The notes under the pieces: generated by a model | What the model was told of the DNA's origin: nothing | The model's database searches: none | The model's input: the letters and a program-made list of their open reading frames with translations, nothing else | Position numbers and translations under genes: made by a program | From: an uncultured bacterium | Lineage (GTDB): Bacteria; Cyanobacteriota; Vampirovibrionia; Gastranaerophilales; Gastranaerophilaceae | Direction: 5' to 3' | Assembly: GCA_949299935.1 (NCBI GenBank) | Contig: CASGCE010000034.1 | Span: forward strand, 1-64,000 | DNA length: 64,000 nt | Part shown: one piece after another, positions 25,855 to 35,735 of the stretch | Position numbering within the stretch: position 1 is the first letter of the stretch | How the letters are laid out: each line of letters opens with the position of its first letter

Positions 25855-26804
25855 TATTTATTTAACCCTGCGCTGTTTAATATTAATAACACCAAATTAT
25901 CATAATCAATACCCATAGCAAGAGCCTGCGCCGGCAAATCACTGGTAGCAGTCATGCCAGGACTTGTATTAATTTCCAACAGATAAGGAATATCATCTTT
26001 CATCATAAAGTCAATCCTTGCAACACCGCTGCAACCGGCAGTTTCAAATGCTTTTACAGCCAGCTCTTTTACATATTCAGTAACCTCAGGTAAAAGATTT
26101 GCCGGGCATATAAAATCTGACATACCTTGAGTATATTTTGCTTCAAAGTCATACCATTCATTTTTGGGTCTTATTTCAAGAATTTCAGCTGCGAATACCT
26201 TATCATTATGCTCAAGTACACCTACAGTTACAAAAAAACCATCTATAAATTCTTCAACCAACACATCGTCATTATATTCAAGAGCGGTTTCGTACGCTGC
26301 CTTTAAATCTTCCTTTTTATCAACTTTAGTCATGCCGAAACTTGAACCTTCACAAACAGGTTTAACAAATAAAGGATAATTTAAATCGGCCGTCCTATCA
26401 AAAATATTATCACCCCTTTTGATAAAGGCAGATCTTGCCATAATAATCTCAGGATTAGTGGAAAGAATTCTTTTAGTAAATTCTTTATTCATACAAATAG
26501 AACTTGCCATAACACCACTGCCGGTGTAAGGGATTCTCAAAATCTCCAAAACTCCCTGTATACAACCATCTTCACCATATTTGCCATGCAAAGCGTTAAA
26601 TGCATAATCATACTTGCCCTCTTTCAGGGTTAATGCTATATCTTTATCAACAATAACGATTTGAGAGTTGACAAACCCGAGCCTTTGAAGAGCATCAAAA
26701 CATCCTTTACCTGAACGCAAAGAAACTTCTGCTTCTGAAGACATGCCCTTGCATAAAACAGCTATTTTTGAATTTTTATCGATTCTATTTGTAATTTCTT
26801 GCAT
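25854..26804 (-). CDS. ddl: D-alanine--D-alanine ligase
   Basis: ATP-grasp enzyme making the D-Ala-D-Ala dipeptide of peptidoglycan. Motifs: EAEVSLRSGKG, HGKYGEDGCIQGVLEILRIPYTGSGV, VKPVCEGSSFGMTKV and the metal-binding IDFMMKDDIPYLLEINTSPGMT. 316 aa, typical. The ATG 26804 has GAGGTA upstream and lies 43 bp inside the end of murB. Confidence 0.95.
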   Translation of the reverse strand: MQEITNRIDKNSKIAVLCKGMSSEAEVSLRSGKGCFDALQRLGFVNSQIVIVDKDIALTLKEGKYDYAFNALHGKYGEDGCIQGVLEILRIPYTGSGVMASSICMNKEFTKRILSTNPEIIMARSAFIKRGDNIFDRTADLNYPLFVKPVCEGSSFGMTKVDKKEDLKAAYETALEYNDDVLVEEFIDGFFVTVGVLEHNDKVFAAEILEIRPKNEWYDFEAKYTQGMSDFICPANLLPEVTEYVKELAVKAFETAGCSGVARIDFMMKDDIPYLLEINTSPGMTATSDLPAQALAMGIDYDNLVLLILNSAGLNK

Positions 26805-27676
26805 AATTCTACCTCATTATCATCATTTCCACCTAAATATCGCACCTCAGGCAACAATTTTAAACCATATTTATCCTCAACCGCCGAAGACATATTATAC
26901 ATAAGAGTTAAAACATCCATAGAAGTTGCCTTGTTATAATTTATTATAAAATTTGCATGTTTGTCAAAGACACCTGCACCACCGCAAAACATTTTTTTTG
27001 CACCCGTTGATTCCAAAAGATATCCCGCACAATTACCTTCAGGATTTTTAAACACACTGCCGCAATTTGGTAATGTTAAAGGTGGCTGTTTACTTTGTCT
27101 AAAAGCCAGATTATCATTCATTTTTTTTTGAATATTCTCAAATCTGTCAGGTTTTAATTCAAATTCTGCAGACAGAACAACATACGGCATTCTTTGACAA
27201 ACCGAAGTTCTGTAAGAAAACTCCATTTTATTATTATCAAATTTCAATATACCATTTTCGGGGCAATAGATCAAAGCAAACTTCAGCACATCAGAAATCG
27301 TCTGTCCGTGAGCGCCGGCATTCATATAGACTTCACCGCCGACAGAACCCGGAAATGCAATCATAAATTCCAATCCGCTAAGCCCTTTGTTTGCAGCAAT
27401 TTTAGATAACTTTATTCCTTTTACTCCGGCACTTGCTGTAATTGAATTTTCGGAAATGACTATTTCGTCCATATTTTTTGTGCAAATCACACTACCATTA
27501 TAACCTTTTGATGAAACCAAAATATTTGATAAATTCCCAACGACAACAACATCAGGTTCAGATTTTAAAATTTCTGCAAATTCATCAACATTTTCAGGGA
27601 AATAAATTTTTTTAACTTTCCCACCAATTTTAAATGATGTAAGTTTTGAAATATCAAAATCATTTTCGACAAGCAT
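26762..27676 (-). CDS. murB: UDP-N-acetylenolpyruvoylglucosamine reductase
   Basis: FAD enzyme reducing UDP-GlcNAc-enolpyruvate to UDP-MurNAc. FAD-binding N-terminus (TSFKIGGKVKKIYFPENVDE, VVGNLSNILVS), GLEFMIAFPGSVGGEVYMNA, the catalytic Ser/Glu region LPNCGSVFKNPEGNCAGYLL and HANFIINYNKAT. 304 aa, type II-like length. It begins 17 bp inside murC with AAGGAGA as ribosome binding site. Confidence 0.95.
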   Translation of the reverse strand: MLVENDFDISKLTSFKIGGKVKKIYFPENVDEFAEILKSEPDVVVVGNLSNILVSSKGYNGSVICTKNMDEIVISENSITASAGVKGIKLSKIAANKGLSGLEFMIAFPGSVGGEVYMNAGAHGQTISDVLKFALIYCPENGILKFDNNKMEFSYRTSVCQRMPYVVLSAEFELKPDRFENIQKKMNDNLAFRQSKQPPLTLPNCGSVFKNPEGNCAGYLLESTGAKKMFCGGAGVFDKHANFIINYNKATSMDVLTLMYNMSSAVEDKYGLKLLPEVRYLGGNDDNEVELCKKLQIESIKIQK

Positions 27677-29033
27677 TTGCTGTCTCCTTACTTAAGTTTA
27701 AAAGTTCCTTGCCAAGATTTGTAATATCACCCGCACCAAGACCTATTACAATATCACCGGATTTCAACTCAGGAAATAGTTTTTGTGCGACAGTTTTAAT
27801 ATCACCGTTTAAATATACAGCGGATTGTTTAGCTGACAATTCTTCAGCAAATTTTTCGGAATTGATACCTTCTAAAGGTTTTTCTGACGCCGCATAAATG
27901 TCAGTTACAACTACCAAATTAACATCGCCAAATGCATTTAAAAAGTCATCCCATAAATTTGCCAACCTAGTAAACCTATGGGGCTGGAAAACTGCAATAA
28001 CATTTTTGTTTTTAAACGACTTTACCGAAGATAGTGTCGCCTTAATTTCCGTAGGATGATGTGCATAATCATCATAAACACTTATGCCGCAAAATTCACA
28101 AACTTTCTGAAATCTTCTGCCCATACCGGTAAATGTCGCAAAATGCGGCTTTATAAGCCCCATTTCGACTCCTAATTCGCGTAAACTTGCATAAACCGCC
28201 AGTGTATTGTACACATTATGTATACCTTTCAGACAAATTTTCATATCTGACAAGAACTCATCCCTATAATATATGTCAAAAGTTGTAAAATCCTCATTAT
28301 ATTGAACATTTTTGGCAACATAATCAGCACTATTTAAGCCATAGGTTATGAATTCTCTGCCTGATATTTTTGTAGCACCTTTACAGTCATTATTAATCAA
28401 AACTTTAGCTTCAGGTTTCAAATTTAATATAAACTTGTCGAAAGTTTCAATAATGGAACTCAAACCGTTTTTATAAAAATCCAAATGGTCAGCCTCAAGA
28501 TTATTAACTACAACCACATCAGGAGAATACTTAACTATAGTTCCATCACTTTCATCAAGCTCGGCACAGAAAAATTTACCATCTTGTGAATGTGCGTTTG
28601 TACCAATATCAGGTAACATTCCACCTACAACGTATGATGGTTTAAGTCCGGCCTTTTCTAATACATAGGCACATAAACCGCTTGTGGTAGTTTTTCCGTG
28701 AGTACCGGAGTAGCCTATGAAAAATTTACCCATTTTAGATAATTTTGCCAAAACATCTGATCTGTGATAAACTTCTAAGCCGAGTCGCCTGGCTTTTTGC
28801 ATCTCGGGGTTATTTTCCTTAATCGCAGTACTTGCTACCACAATACAATCCTCAGGCAAATTTTTCTCATCGTGTCCTATATATACCTTTGCACCCAAAT
28901 CTCGCAATTTATCAATGTATTTGCTGTCGTTTATGTCTGAACCTGACACATCATAGCCATTTTCCAAAAGATACTTGGCCAGTCCGCTCATTCCTATTCC
29001 GCCTATTGCAATAAAATAATATTTCTCTCTCAA
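27660..29033 (-). CDS. murC: UDP-N-acetylmuramate--L-alanine ligase
   Basis: Adds L-Ala to UDP-MurNAc. N-terminal FIAIGGIGMSGLAKYLLENGY, P-loop [20 protein letters not shown], the family ELDESDGTIVKYSP segment and DDYAHHPTEIKATL. 457 aa, normal. The start is TTG 29033 with AGGGATAGG upstream. First gene of the six-gene operon; a TATAAT box lies about 35 bp upstream of the start. Confidence 0.95.
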   Translation of the reverse strand: MREKYYFIAIGGIGMSGLAKYLLENGYDVSGSDINDSKYIDKLRDLGAKVYIGHDEKNLPEDCIVVASTAIKENNPEMQKARRLGLEVYHRSDVLAKLSKMGKFFIGYSGTHGKTTTSGLCAYVLEKAGLKPSYVVGGMLPDIGTNAHSQDGKFFCAELDESDGTIVKYSPDVVVVNNLEADHLDFYKNGLSSIIETFDKFILNLKPEAKVLINNDCKGATKISGREFITYGLNSADYVAKNVQYNEDFTTFDIYYRDEFLSDMKICLKGIHNVYNTLAVYASLRELGVEMGLIKPHFATFTGMGRRFQKVCEFCGISVYDDYAHHPTEIKATLSSVKSFKNKNVIAVFQPHRFTRLANLWDDFLNAFGDVNLVVVTDIYAASEKPLEGINSEKFAEELSAKQSAVYLNGDIKTVAQKLFPELKSGDIVIGLGAGDITNLGKELLNLSKETANACRK

Positions 29034-29265
29034 TTTCCTATCCCTTTTGCTATTTACTTTTCTTATTATAATACTAAAATATCGCTGCGGGCTGAATGTT
29101 ATAATTTATTAATATATTTTCGATTCAACACAAAATCTGATTTTGTTTTAAGTATAAATATTATAATTATATGTAACAAATTGTAAAGTTTTTTAGACCT
29201 TTGGGCAATTCATTAATGAATAAATACTTTATATATATGAGATGTATTAACGAGGAGTATAAATT

Positions 29266-29472
29266 ATGTCTAAAATTGAAGGAATAAAACCTGTCGGATA
29301 TAACAAAGATGATGTACAGACAGACTACACCGATGAAAAGAAAATGAAAAAAATAAATTCGTTGTTTACTGATGGTTCAGCGGCTCCTAAAGTAGCCTAT
29401 ACACTGGATGTTGGTAATTCAATATTCGGGGACGGAACTAATCAGCCGAGTCAGACAGCAGTACAGGCTTAA
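29266..29472 (+). CDS. Small unknown protein (68 aa)
   Basis: Soluble, charged, no recognised domain, no signal peptide. Translation is well supported: CGAGGAG lies before ATG 29266, and a clear terminator follows the stop. It contains AYTLDVGNSIFGDGTN near the C-terminus. Single-gene unit between divergent murC and downstream coaX. Confidence 0.6.
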   Translation: MSKIEGIKPVGYNKDDVQTDYTDEKKMKKINSLFTDGSAAPKVAYTLDVGNSIFGDGTNQPSQTAVQA

Positions 29473-29499
29473 TTTTACAAAAAAATCTGTTTAGTATAA

Positions 29500-29527
29500 A
29501 ATAATCCCTGCAAAGGGATTATTTTGT
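29500..29527 (+). terminator. Intrinsic terminator before coaX
   Basis: AATAATCCC (29500-29508) and GGGATTATT (29515-29523) with a 6-base loop, followed by TTG TT. The coaX ATG begins at 29529, immediately after, so the hairpin could also affect coaX translation on read-through mRNA. Confidence 0.75.
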
Positions 29528-29528
29528 T

Positions 29529-30308
29529 ATGTTATTAACGGCAGATATAGGAAATACCAACATTACACTCGGACTTTTTGATGATAAAGTATTCTTAAAA
29601 GAGTTCAGATTAGCTTCTGACAAAGATTTATCTCTAGAAGAATATGAATTACTTCTAAAATCATTATTTAAAGATTATAAAATACAAGGATGTATAGTAG
29701 GTTCAGTAGTTGAGGAACTGAATTACAAATTACTATGCTCAATTCGAAATACTTTTTCTGTTGAACCTGTTTTTTTGACAAATAAAACGAAAACGAATAT
29801 CAAAATAAAATTAGACTTTCCTGATGAAGTAGGCGCCGATAGAATAGCAAATGCCGCAGGGGCTTACATATTGTATAAAAAACCAACAATCGTGGTAGAT
29901 TTTGGCACGGCAACAACTTTTGATATCATAAACAAAAAAGGCGAATTTATCGGCGGAATAATTGCTCCGGGAATAAATTTACAGCTAAAGGTTTTAAATA
30001 AATTTACATCTAAATTACCCCGAATTGATGTTGATGTTTCTTCAAAAGCAATAGGTCATAATACGGCTGATGCAATATTATCGGGAGTTATTCGCGGAAC
30101 TGCCTGCATGATTGACGGAATGGTTGAGCAGTGTGAAAAAGAATTAGGACAAAAAGCGGTACTTGTGGCAACAGGCGGCTATTCAAGCTTGCTAGCAAAT
30201 TACTTAAAAAGACCATTTGACTACATTAATCCTAAACTCACTTTAGAGGGTTTACTTCACATTTATAACTTAAATGTTGTAGGTGAATTGCAAAAAGTTA
30301 CCCATTAA
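29529..30308 (+). CDS. coaX: Type III pantothenate kinase
   Basis: First committed step of CoA synthesis. ASKHA-fold motifs: TADIGNTNITLGLFDD near the N-terminus, DEVGADRIANAAGAY, VVDFGTATTFDIINKKGEFIG then GIIAPGI, and VATGGYSSLL. 259 aa, typical. Overlaps the 3' end of rex by 39 bp (convergent). No obvious Shine-Dalgarno; the terminator hairpin lies directly before the start. Confidence 0.95.
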   Translation: MLLTADIGNTNITLGLFDDKVFLKEFRLASDKDLSLEEYELLLKSLFKDYKIQGCIVGSVVEELNYKLLCSIRNTFSVEPVFLTNKTKTNIKIKLDFPDEVGADRIANAAGAYILYKKPTIVVDFGTATTFDIINKKGEFIGGIIAPGINLQLKVLNKFTSKLPRIDVDVSSKAIGHNTADAILSGVIRGTACMIDGMVEQCEKELGQKAVLVATGGYSSLLANYLKRPFDYINPKLTLEGLLHIYNLNVVGELQKVTH

Positions 30309-30887
30309 ATTTTCATTCCATACTTGAACATTTTTGGGAATACTTAAGACGGTTGGCGTAAAGTTCCATATATATTTAATATTTGATGCCACTAAAAATT
30401 CCGCTGTTTTTTGAGCGTATTTACCCGGAACAGTTAAAATGGCTATATCTACATTGTTTTTTCTGGCTAAATTCGGTAGTTTCTGAATATCCAAAATTAA
30501 AAGCTTTCCGTTAACAGTTGTACCAATTTTTTTACGATCATTATCAAACAGGGCTATAATATTCAATCCATAATTTGTAAAATTATCATATTTTGCAAGA
30601 GCCATACCCAAATTACCAGCACCAACAATAAAAGCTTTTTTAGTTTTAGAAAAACCAAGAGTCTTTTCTATAGAAACCTTTAATTCTTCAACGATATAAC
30701 CTATTCTTGATTTACCGGAATTATTAAGTATACTGATATCTTTTCTTACCTGAGAATCATCTATATCTAAAAGCGCCGCAATTTGTCCGCTTGATATATA
30801 TTTCTCCCCACTATTTATAAAATCCTGTAAAATACAATGATACAGGGTTAACCTATTTATAACCTTGTCTGAAATCTTTTTTTCCAT
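30270..30887 (-). CDS. rex: Redox-sensing transcriptional repressor Rex
   Basis: NADH/NAD+-sensing repressor. N-terminal winged helix (YISSGQIAALLDIDDSQVRKD), then a Rossmann domain with AFIVGAGNLGMALAKY and ILTVPGKYAQKTAEFLV. 205 aa, normal. Its regulon cannot be read here; I did not find a clear TTGTGAA-N6-TTCACAA operator. The ATG follows an extended -10 box by six bases. Confidence 0.93.
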   Translation of the reverse strand: MEKKISDKVINRLTLYHCILQDFINSGEKYISSGQIAALLDIDDSQVRKDISILNNSGKSRIGYIVEELKVSIEKTLGFSKTKKAFIVGAGNLGMALAKYDNFTNYGLNIIALFDNDRKKIGTTVNGKLLILDIQKLPNLARKNNVDIAILTVPGKYAQKTAEFLVASNIKYIWNFTPTVLSIPKNVQVWNENLMGNFLQFTYNI

Positions 30888-30893
30888 AACTTT

Positions 30894-30902
30894 ATTATAA
30901 CA
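30894..30902 (-). promoter_or_regulatory. Extended -10 of rex, leaderless type
   Basis: Minus strand TGT-TATAAT (30902-30894), six bases before ATG 30887, no Shine-Dalgarno. It abuts the terminator of the upstream pilin gene. Confidence 0.6.
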
Positions 30903-30905
30903 CGT

Positions 30906-30938
30906 AAAAAAAGCACAAGATTAAATCTTGTGCTTTTT
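30906..30938 (-). terminator. Intrinsic terminator of pilin gene
   Basis: Read leftward: AAAAAGCACAAGATT, short loop, AATCTTGTGCTTTTTTT. Strong stem with T-run, 23 bp after the pilin stop. Confidence 0.92.
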
Positions 30939-30961
30939 AGGATTGGTAAGTTAAGTAGAAA

Positions 30962-31717
30962 TTACTTACCGAACAAAACTGCTCTGGCCGCATCAGACCC
31001 CGGTTCAACCGTTTGACCGTGAATATATACCGGATAGATGTCTGTTATTGCAGAAGCTGATACAGTACAAGCATTTGCTCCAGTTCCGCCTTCTTGAGTA
31101 CCATTATCACATTTAATTAAAGTATTCGGACCAGTAGAACCGTTGACATCAATAAATCCTACGCAAACATTATTTGCTGCACCTTTTGTTGTATCAGTAC
31201 AATTCGCTGCCTGTATATTAAAGCCAAAAGTTATTCCATCTGCAAATGAATAAACTTTTGCAGCAGTAGCGGATGGTGTAAAAGTTGATACTGTACCGAC
31301 TTCAGATGCATTGGAAGACCCATAACATACGGAATCTTCATCGATTTTATTGTCATCATTGCACGTTACTTCGCCCGTATACTCAATTGCACCAATACCT
31401 GTTGCCTTCTCAAAGTAATTCGTTGTAATATCAGTAGCAGATTGCATACGGTTTAAAAGCATCCTTGATAGCGAATTATCAGGAACTGTTTGACCTGTTC
31501 TTGCATCAGCTTCTAATGTTGAAAAATCGGTGTCCTCTAATGCTATGTTCATCAATACAGCCTGATTTAAAGTTGAAAGTGCCTTTTTGTAAGCTGTTTT
31601 AAACTGCGCACCGTTTGTATTTGAGATTAATGTCGGAATAGTCATGGCAGCTACTACTCCAATGATACCAAGGGTAATTAAAACTTCTGCCAGAGTAAAT
31701 GCATTTTTTCTAATCAT
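30962..31717 (-). CDS. Type IV pilin-like protein
   Basis: 251 aa. Prepilin leader MIRKNA, then FTLAEVLITLGIIGVVAAMT with Glu at mature position 5, so it should be cleaved by prepilin peptidase after Ala6; Ala at -1 is less common than Gly. The head has six cysteines (likely disulfides), low-complexity Ser/Thr/Ala stretches and the motif DVNGSTGPN shared with the pilins at 43212 and 63397. Good AAAGGTGAG site upstream of ATG 31717. Not in a pilus operon, as is usual for these scattered pilins. Confidence 0.85.
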   Translation of the reverse strand: MIRKNAFTLAEVLITLGIIGVVAAMTIPTLISNTNGAQFKTAYKKALSTLNQAVLMNIALEDTDFSTLEADARTGQTVPDNSLSRMLLNRMQSATDITTNYFEKATGIGAIEYTGEVTCNDDNKIDEDSVCYGSSNASEVGTVSTFTPSATAAKVYSFADGITFGFNIQAANCTDTTKGAANNVCVGFIDVNGSTGPNTLIKCDNGTQEGGTGANACTVSASAITDIYPVYIHGQTVEPGSDAARAVLFGK

Positions 31718-31845
31718 ATAGACTCACCTTTCTTTTTTTAGTTGCACAAAATAGGGTATAAGAAAAATTATACCCATTAACTAATTCTTTATAACTATAT
31801 GTAAAGAAAAATTAATACTAAAGAATTAGTTTTATATAATCCTAA

Positions 31846-32160
31846 TTAATTAGATGCTCTTTTTTCCTCTTGTTTGATGAAATCACAGAGTTCTTCGAGC
31901 CGCTTGTCTTCCATGACATTAATTAATTCTTGTATGTCATTAATTTTATTCAAAGCAAAACTTATCTCCGCAATCAAAACACAATCATTGCAGAGTCTAT
32001 AGCCGCTATACTCAATTGATCCGGCGAGCGGTTTCAACTGAGCGCAACAGTCGCATTCAAACATTTCATCGGCAAGTGCCGGATTTTCATCCAAATCATC
32101 AATAACCATTTGCGCAACAACTTGCTGCATTTCTTTAATAATTTCTTCTTGTGATTTCAT
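31846..32160 (-). CDS. Small zinc-ribbon-like protein
   Basis: 104 aa, unknown. Two CxxC pairs (CDCCAQL and LCNDC) about 25 residues apart, forming a probable zinc site between acidic helical ends. The start overlaps the pdxJ stop (TAATG), so it is the third gene of the murT-pdxJ operon. No catalytic motif. Confidence 0.65.
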   Translation of the reverse strand: MKSQEEIIKEMQQVVAQMVIDDLDENPALADEMFECDCCAQLKPLAGSIEYSGYRLCNDCVLIAEISFALNKINDIQELINVMEDKRLEELCDFIKQEEKRASN

Positions 32161-32870
32161 TATTTCACCAAATCTTTCATTTCTTTTACTGCCTGTGGCA
32201 AACCTACAAATACGGCGCGCGAAATTATGCTGTGACCGATATTTAATTCATACAAACCCGGAATTTCATGCATTCTGTGTACGTTTTGATAATTCAATCC
32301 GTGTCCTGCATTAACTTTTAATCCCAAAGATTTTGCGAGTGTAACAGCTTTTTTAATCTTCAAAAATTCGGCTTCTTCTTGCGATGTACCAAACTTTTCG
32401 GAATATTGTCCAGTATGTATTTCAACAAATTGTACACCTGTTTGAGCAGAAGCCTTGATTTGTTCATCAACGGGATCGATAAACAAACTCACCAAAATTC
32501 CGGCTGATATTAATGGTTTGGCAAAATCAGTAATTTTAACAATTTGTGCTGCAACATCAAGACCACCTTCGGTTGTAATTTCTTGTCTTTTTTCAGGTAC
32601 AAGGCAAACTGAATGGGGAACTATTTCAAGTGCTATTTTCTGCATCTCGTCCGTCACAGCCATTTCTAAATTTAAATTTGTTTTTAAAGTACGGATAAGC
32701 ATTCTGACATCACTATCTTTTATGTGACGCCTGTCCTCTCTCAAGTGCGTCGTAATTGAAGTTGCACCATTTAGCTCACAAATTTCAGCCGCTTTAATTG
32801 TATCCGGTTCCACACCTCCTCTTGCATTTCTCAAGGTTGCAACATGATCTATATTTACTCCTAATAACAT
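32160..32870 (-). CDS. pdxJ: Pyridoxine 5'-phosphate synthase
   Basis: TIM-barrel enzyme closing the pyridoxine ring from 1-deoxyxylulose 5-phosphate and 3-amino-2-oxopropyl phosphate. [17 protein letters not shown] at the N-terminus, [30 protein letters not shown] and [12 protein letters not shown] are diagnostic. 236 aa, normal. AAAGGAGG precedes the ATG. Confidence 0.95.
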   Translation of the reverse strand: MLLGVNIDHVATLRNARGGVEPDTIKAAEICELNGATSITTHLREDRRHIKDSDVRMLIRTLKTNLNLEMAVTDEMQKIALEIVPHSVCLVPEKRQEITTEGGLDVAAQIVKITDFAKPLISAGILVSLFIDPVDEQIKASAQTGVQFVEIHTGQYSEKFGTSQEEAEFLKIKKAVTLAKSLGLKVNAGHGLNYQNVHRMHEIPGLYELNIGHSIISRAVFVGLPQAVKEMKDLVK

Positions 32871-32881
32871 TTTTGCCTCCT

Positions 32882-34210
32882 TTAGTATTTACTTATTTTC
32901 AAAAGTGCCGTATATGATGGTAAAATAGTTATTTTTTCATCTTTTGGGGTAAAATTTGATACAAATTTCACGGCTTTTTTAACATCAGGTTCAATGATTA
33001 TTCTTTTTTGAGCAATACCGGCATATTTCAATCTCGCAGCCATATCATACGCTCTTGCACCGGAAGTAACTACAAGCTTTTGCGCATCTTTAAGCTGTTC
33101 AAAATCGGTATCCCAAAGCCAGGAAACATCACGACCGTCTGCATATTCGTCGTTAATTGCTATTAATATATTTGAATTTAAGTCGACAGTCTTTAAAACT
33201 TCACCGGCGCCTGCAGGATTTTTTATCAGTTGTATGATGGTTTTGTGACCATTAATTACCCTTGTTTCAGTTCTACCAAAGACAGAGTGATATGTATCCA
33301 ATGCACTTTGGATATCAGACTGATTTAACCCGTTTTCAAAAGCAACTGCAATTGCTGCAAGAGCATTATACGCATTATATAATCCTACAAGATTAACTTT
33401 AAATTCAAAAACTGTCCCGTTATGTTTAACATAGAGCATTGAGTATTCATCAAAAATTTTAGCCTTAGCACAATAATTACACAGCGGACGTTTGTAGCCA
33501 CAATTATTACAAAAATAATGTCCCTGTTGGGCATAAAATCTCTTTGTATATTCTAAAGGCTCTAAACAAATACAATTAACTATTTCCGAAGGTGCGTTTG
33601 CCGCATCACTGTAACCACAATGATATGTGACTTCTTCAAACCCGTAGAACACGGTATTATCAGGTTTTGCAAAAGATGCTACAATCGGATCATCCGCATT
33701 CAATATAAGCCTTAAATCGGGATTTTTGTTAATGGCAGCTTCAATAATTTTTGCAGTATAATCCAATTCACCATAGCGATCCAGCTGGTCACGAAAAAGA
33801 TTCGTCACCACCAAAATATCACCGCGAACATAATCATATAACTTTGTTAAATAAGCCTCATCCGTTTCAATTACAGCATAACCATATTTCTTAAAAGGTC
33901 TTATCTTAAGCGCAAATACATTCGCAATCCCGCTCAACATGTTTGCACCCTTTAAATTATGAATAATACTTTGACCAGTATTTTCAAATATGTAAGCAAT
34001 CAAGCCTGAAGTTGTTGTCTTTCCGTTAGTACCCGTAACATTTATAATATTGTGATTAATATATTTTTTTGAAAAAGCTAAAAAATCAGGACATATTTTG
34101 AGGGCAACATAACCTGCATAGGCAGTAGCCGGCCTTTGAAGCAGTTTCAATACTGCAAACGAAAGTTTTGAAATTAATAATGCGGCGTAAAATTTTGTTT
34201 TTTTAATCAT
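32882..34210 (-). CDS. murT: MurT-like Mur ligase (lipid II amidation subunit)
   Basis: 442 aa. Mur-ligase core with P-loop [28 protein letters not shown] and [16 protein letters not shown], an inserted zinc ribbon ([14 protein letters not shown], with CICLE upstream) and a C-terminal DUF1727 region ([18 protein letters not shown]). MurT with the amidotransferase GatD converts D-Glu of lipid II to D-iso-Gln. No gatD is next to it; pdxJ follows after 11 bp. Identification as MurT rests on the zinc ribbon plus DUF1727. Confidence 0.85.
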   Translation of the reverse strand: MIKKTKFYAALLISKLSFAVLKLLQRPATAYAGYVALKICPDFLAFSKKYINHNIINVTGTNGKTTTSGLIAYIFENTGQSIIHNLKGANMLSGIANVFALKIRPFKKYGYAVIETDEAYLTKLYDYVRGDILVVTNLFRDQLDRYGELDYTAKIIEAAINKNPDLRLILNADDPIVASFAKPDNTVFYGFEEVTYHCGYSDAANAPSEIVNCICLEPLEYTKRFYAQQGHYFCNNCGYKRPLCNYCAKAKIFDEYSMLYVKHNGTVFEFKVNLVGLYNAYNALAAIAVAFENGLNQSDIQSALDTYHSVFGRTETRVINGHKTIIQLIKNPAGAGEVLKTVDLNSNILIAINDEYADGRDVSWLWDTDFEQLKDAQKLVVTSGARAYDMAARLKYAGIAQKRIIIEPDVKKAVKFVSNFTPKDEKITILPSYTALLKISKY

Positions 34211-34287
34211 AAATAGTCCTATAAGTGTATTCCAATTTAGAAGTAATTATTCTATACTTCAAATATAATAATACAAAAGTAGAAAAA

Positions 34288-34653
34288 ATGTATTTTCTTA
34301 TTGCAATAATCTTAATAGCAGAGTTGATAATTACAGCCAACATCGTTTGTCTGATAGTCAGTGTTGATAAAAAAACCATTGCGCTAACCAAGAAAATAAC
34401 TGAAAGCAAACCCAAGTTAAAAGAAGCCTTAAAAAGTGCTAAAGATTCTGTTACAAAGCTTGTTGAGGGTGTCCATGCCCTTTGTAAATTTGCCGAAAAA
34501 AAGAAACAAGAATACACTATGTCCATTGCAAGAACTATTTTAATCTATCTTTTGTTATTTATTCTCAAAGGAAAAAGCAAGAAATGTCTATCAGCAATGC
34601 AGCTTGCAATAGCGTTAAGGGAGTGTTGGGACTGTGGTGCGGCTTGTAATTAA
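34288..34653 (+). CDS. Small membrane protein, unknown
   Basis: About 121 aa from ATG 34288 (an upstream in-frame start at 34225 would add 21 poorly supported residues). N-terminal helix MYFLIAIILIAELIITANIV followed by a Lys-rich helical part and a second hydrophobic stretch (SIARTILIYLLLFIL). It ends with cysteines (ECWDCGAAC). Divergent from murT; a TATAAT box lies at about 34264-34269. First of four small genes that look like one envelope-stress group. Confidence 0.55.
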   Translation: MYFLIAIILIAELIITANIVCLIVSVDKKTIALTKKITESKPKLKEALKSAKDSVTKLVEGVHALCKFAEKKKQEYTMSIARTILIYLLLFILKGKSKKCLSAMQLAIALRECWDCGAACN

Positions 34654-34700
34654 TGAAAAGGTATGTTATAATTACTTGAAAGAAAGATGAGGTACACATT

Positions 34701-35012
34701 ATGAGCAAAAATAAATCATTTATGTTCGGAATGGGTCTTATAGCAGGCGTAATAGGCGGCGTTATAGCCGGCGTTCTGTATGCTCCAAAATCCGGAGAAG
34801 AATCAAGACGTCAGCTGAAGGAAACAGCTTGTAAGTTATATGAAGAAAATTCCCCAGCTATTTGCGAAGCTAAAAAACAGGCTCTTGAATCAGTTGATTT
34901 GATGAGATATAAACTTGAAAGACAATTAAGGAAGTTTAGCAACATGTTGAAAAACAGAAAACTAAGAAAAGCCAAAGAACTGGAAGATGGCGAAAGTGAA
35001 TTTACATACTAA
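34701..35012 (+). CDS. YtxH-domain protein
   Basis: 103 aa. N-terminal glycine-rich helix (FMFGMGLIAGVIGGVIAGVL) then YAPKSGEESR, the YtxH signature, and a long charged helix. Membrane-anchored; family role unclear, often linked to stress. GAGGT precedes the ATG. Followed after 21 bp by a DUF948 gene. Confidence 0.85.
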   Translation: MSKNKSFMFGMGLIAGVIGGVIAGVLYAPKSGEESRRQLKETACKLYEENSPAICEAKKQALESVDLMRYKLERQLRKFSNMLKNRKLRKAKELEDGESEFTY

Positions 35013-35033
35013 TAATATAAAGGAAATTAAATT

Positions 35034-35393
35034 ATGGATTATTCACAAATAGCATTAAATCAAGGACTAACTTTTCTGGCATGGATAACCGGTGTAGTAC
35101 TGGTTATAGTTGCCGGGTTTTTGATAAAACTTTTAATTGATTTGTCAAAGCTGTCAAAAAATTTAAATGAAACTTCAATTATGCTTAATACCGAATTAAA
35201 ACCGACATTGCAAGAATTAGGCGAAACTTTACATACTATTAATGACCTTGTAAAAAGTACTGATAAAGGCGTTGATAATATAAAAGTAATAATTGAAAGG
35301 GTAATCGGTAAAACAAAACATATTTCAGAATCTATAATAGGTGGATTTTTAAAAGGCTTTATTTCAATGATGGGGCTTTTTTCAAAAAAATAG
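35034..35393 (+). CDS. DUF948-like membrane protein
   Basis: 119 aa. One N-terminal membrane helix (FLAWITGVVLVIVAGFLIKL), then an amphipathic helix with the NETSIMLNTELKPTLQELGE then TLHTINDLVKSTDKGVDNIK pattern typical of DUF948, ending in GGFLKGFISMMGLFSKK. It lies between two YtxH genes, the usual neighbourhood of this family. Confidence 0.78.
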   Translation: MDYSQIALNQGLTFLAWITGVVLVIVAGFLIKLLIDLSKLSKNLNETSIMLNTELKPTLQELGETLHTINDLVKSTDKGVDNIKVIIERVIGKTKHISESIIGGFLKGFISMMGLFSKK

Positions 35394-35457
35394 CCGGTTT
35401 TGGTGATTAAAAATTTCCGGAATAAAGTAAAATATAAAAGAAAAGGAGTGAAATAAT

Positions 35458-35727
35458 ATGTCAGCAACAAGATTTTTAGCAGGTTTTATAGTAGGAGGAG
35501 CAATAGGTGCCCTTACAGGTATTTTGCTTGCCCCAAAGTCAGGTGAAGAAACCCGCACTATGCTAGCCAATTCTGCAAAAGAAGCTATGCGAAAAGCAGA
35601 CGAAACTGTTAAAGAAATCCAATCAAAAGCAGATGATGTAGTTTCAGATTTGCAAAAAAAGGGCGACGAAATCAAAGAAAAGCTTCAAGGGTTAATAAAC
35701 CAGCAAAAACAAGAAGCTGAAGTTTAA
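35458..35727 (+). CDS. YtxH-domain protein, second copy
   Basis: 89 aa. FLAGFIVGGAIGALTGILLA followed by PKSGEETR and a charged helix ending in Gln/Lys/Glu. Paralogue of 34701. AAAAGGAG precedes ATG 35458, and a bidirectional terminator follows. Confidence 0.87.
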   Translation: MSATRFLAGFIVGGAIGALTGILLAPKSGEETRTMLANSAKEAMRKADETVKEIQSKADDVVSDLQKKGDEIKEKLQGLINQQKQEAEV

Positions 35728-35735
35728 AACAACTT

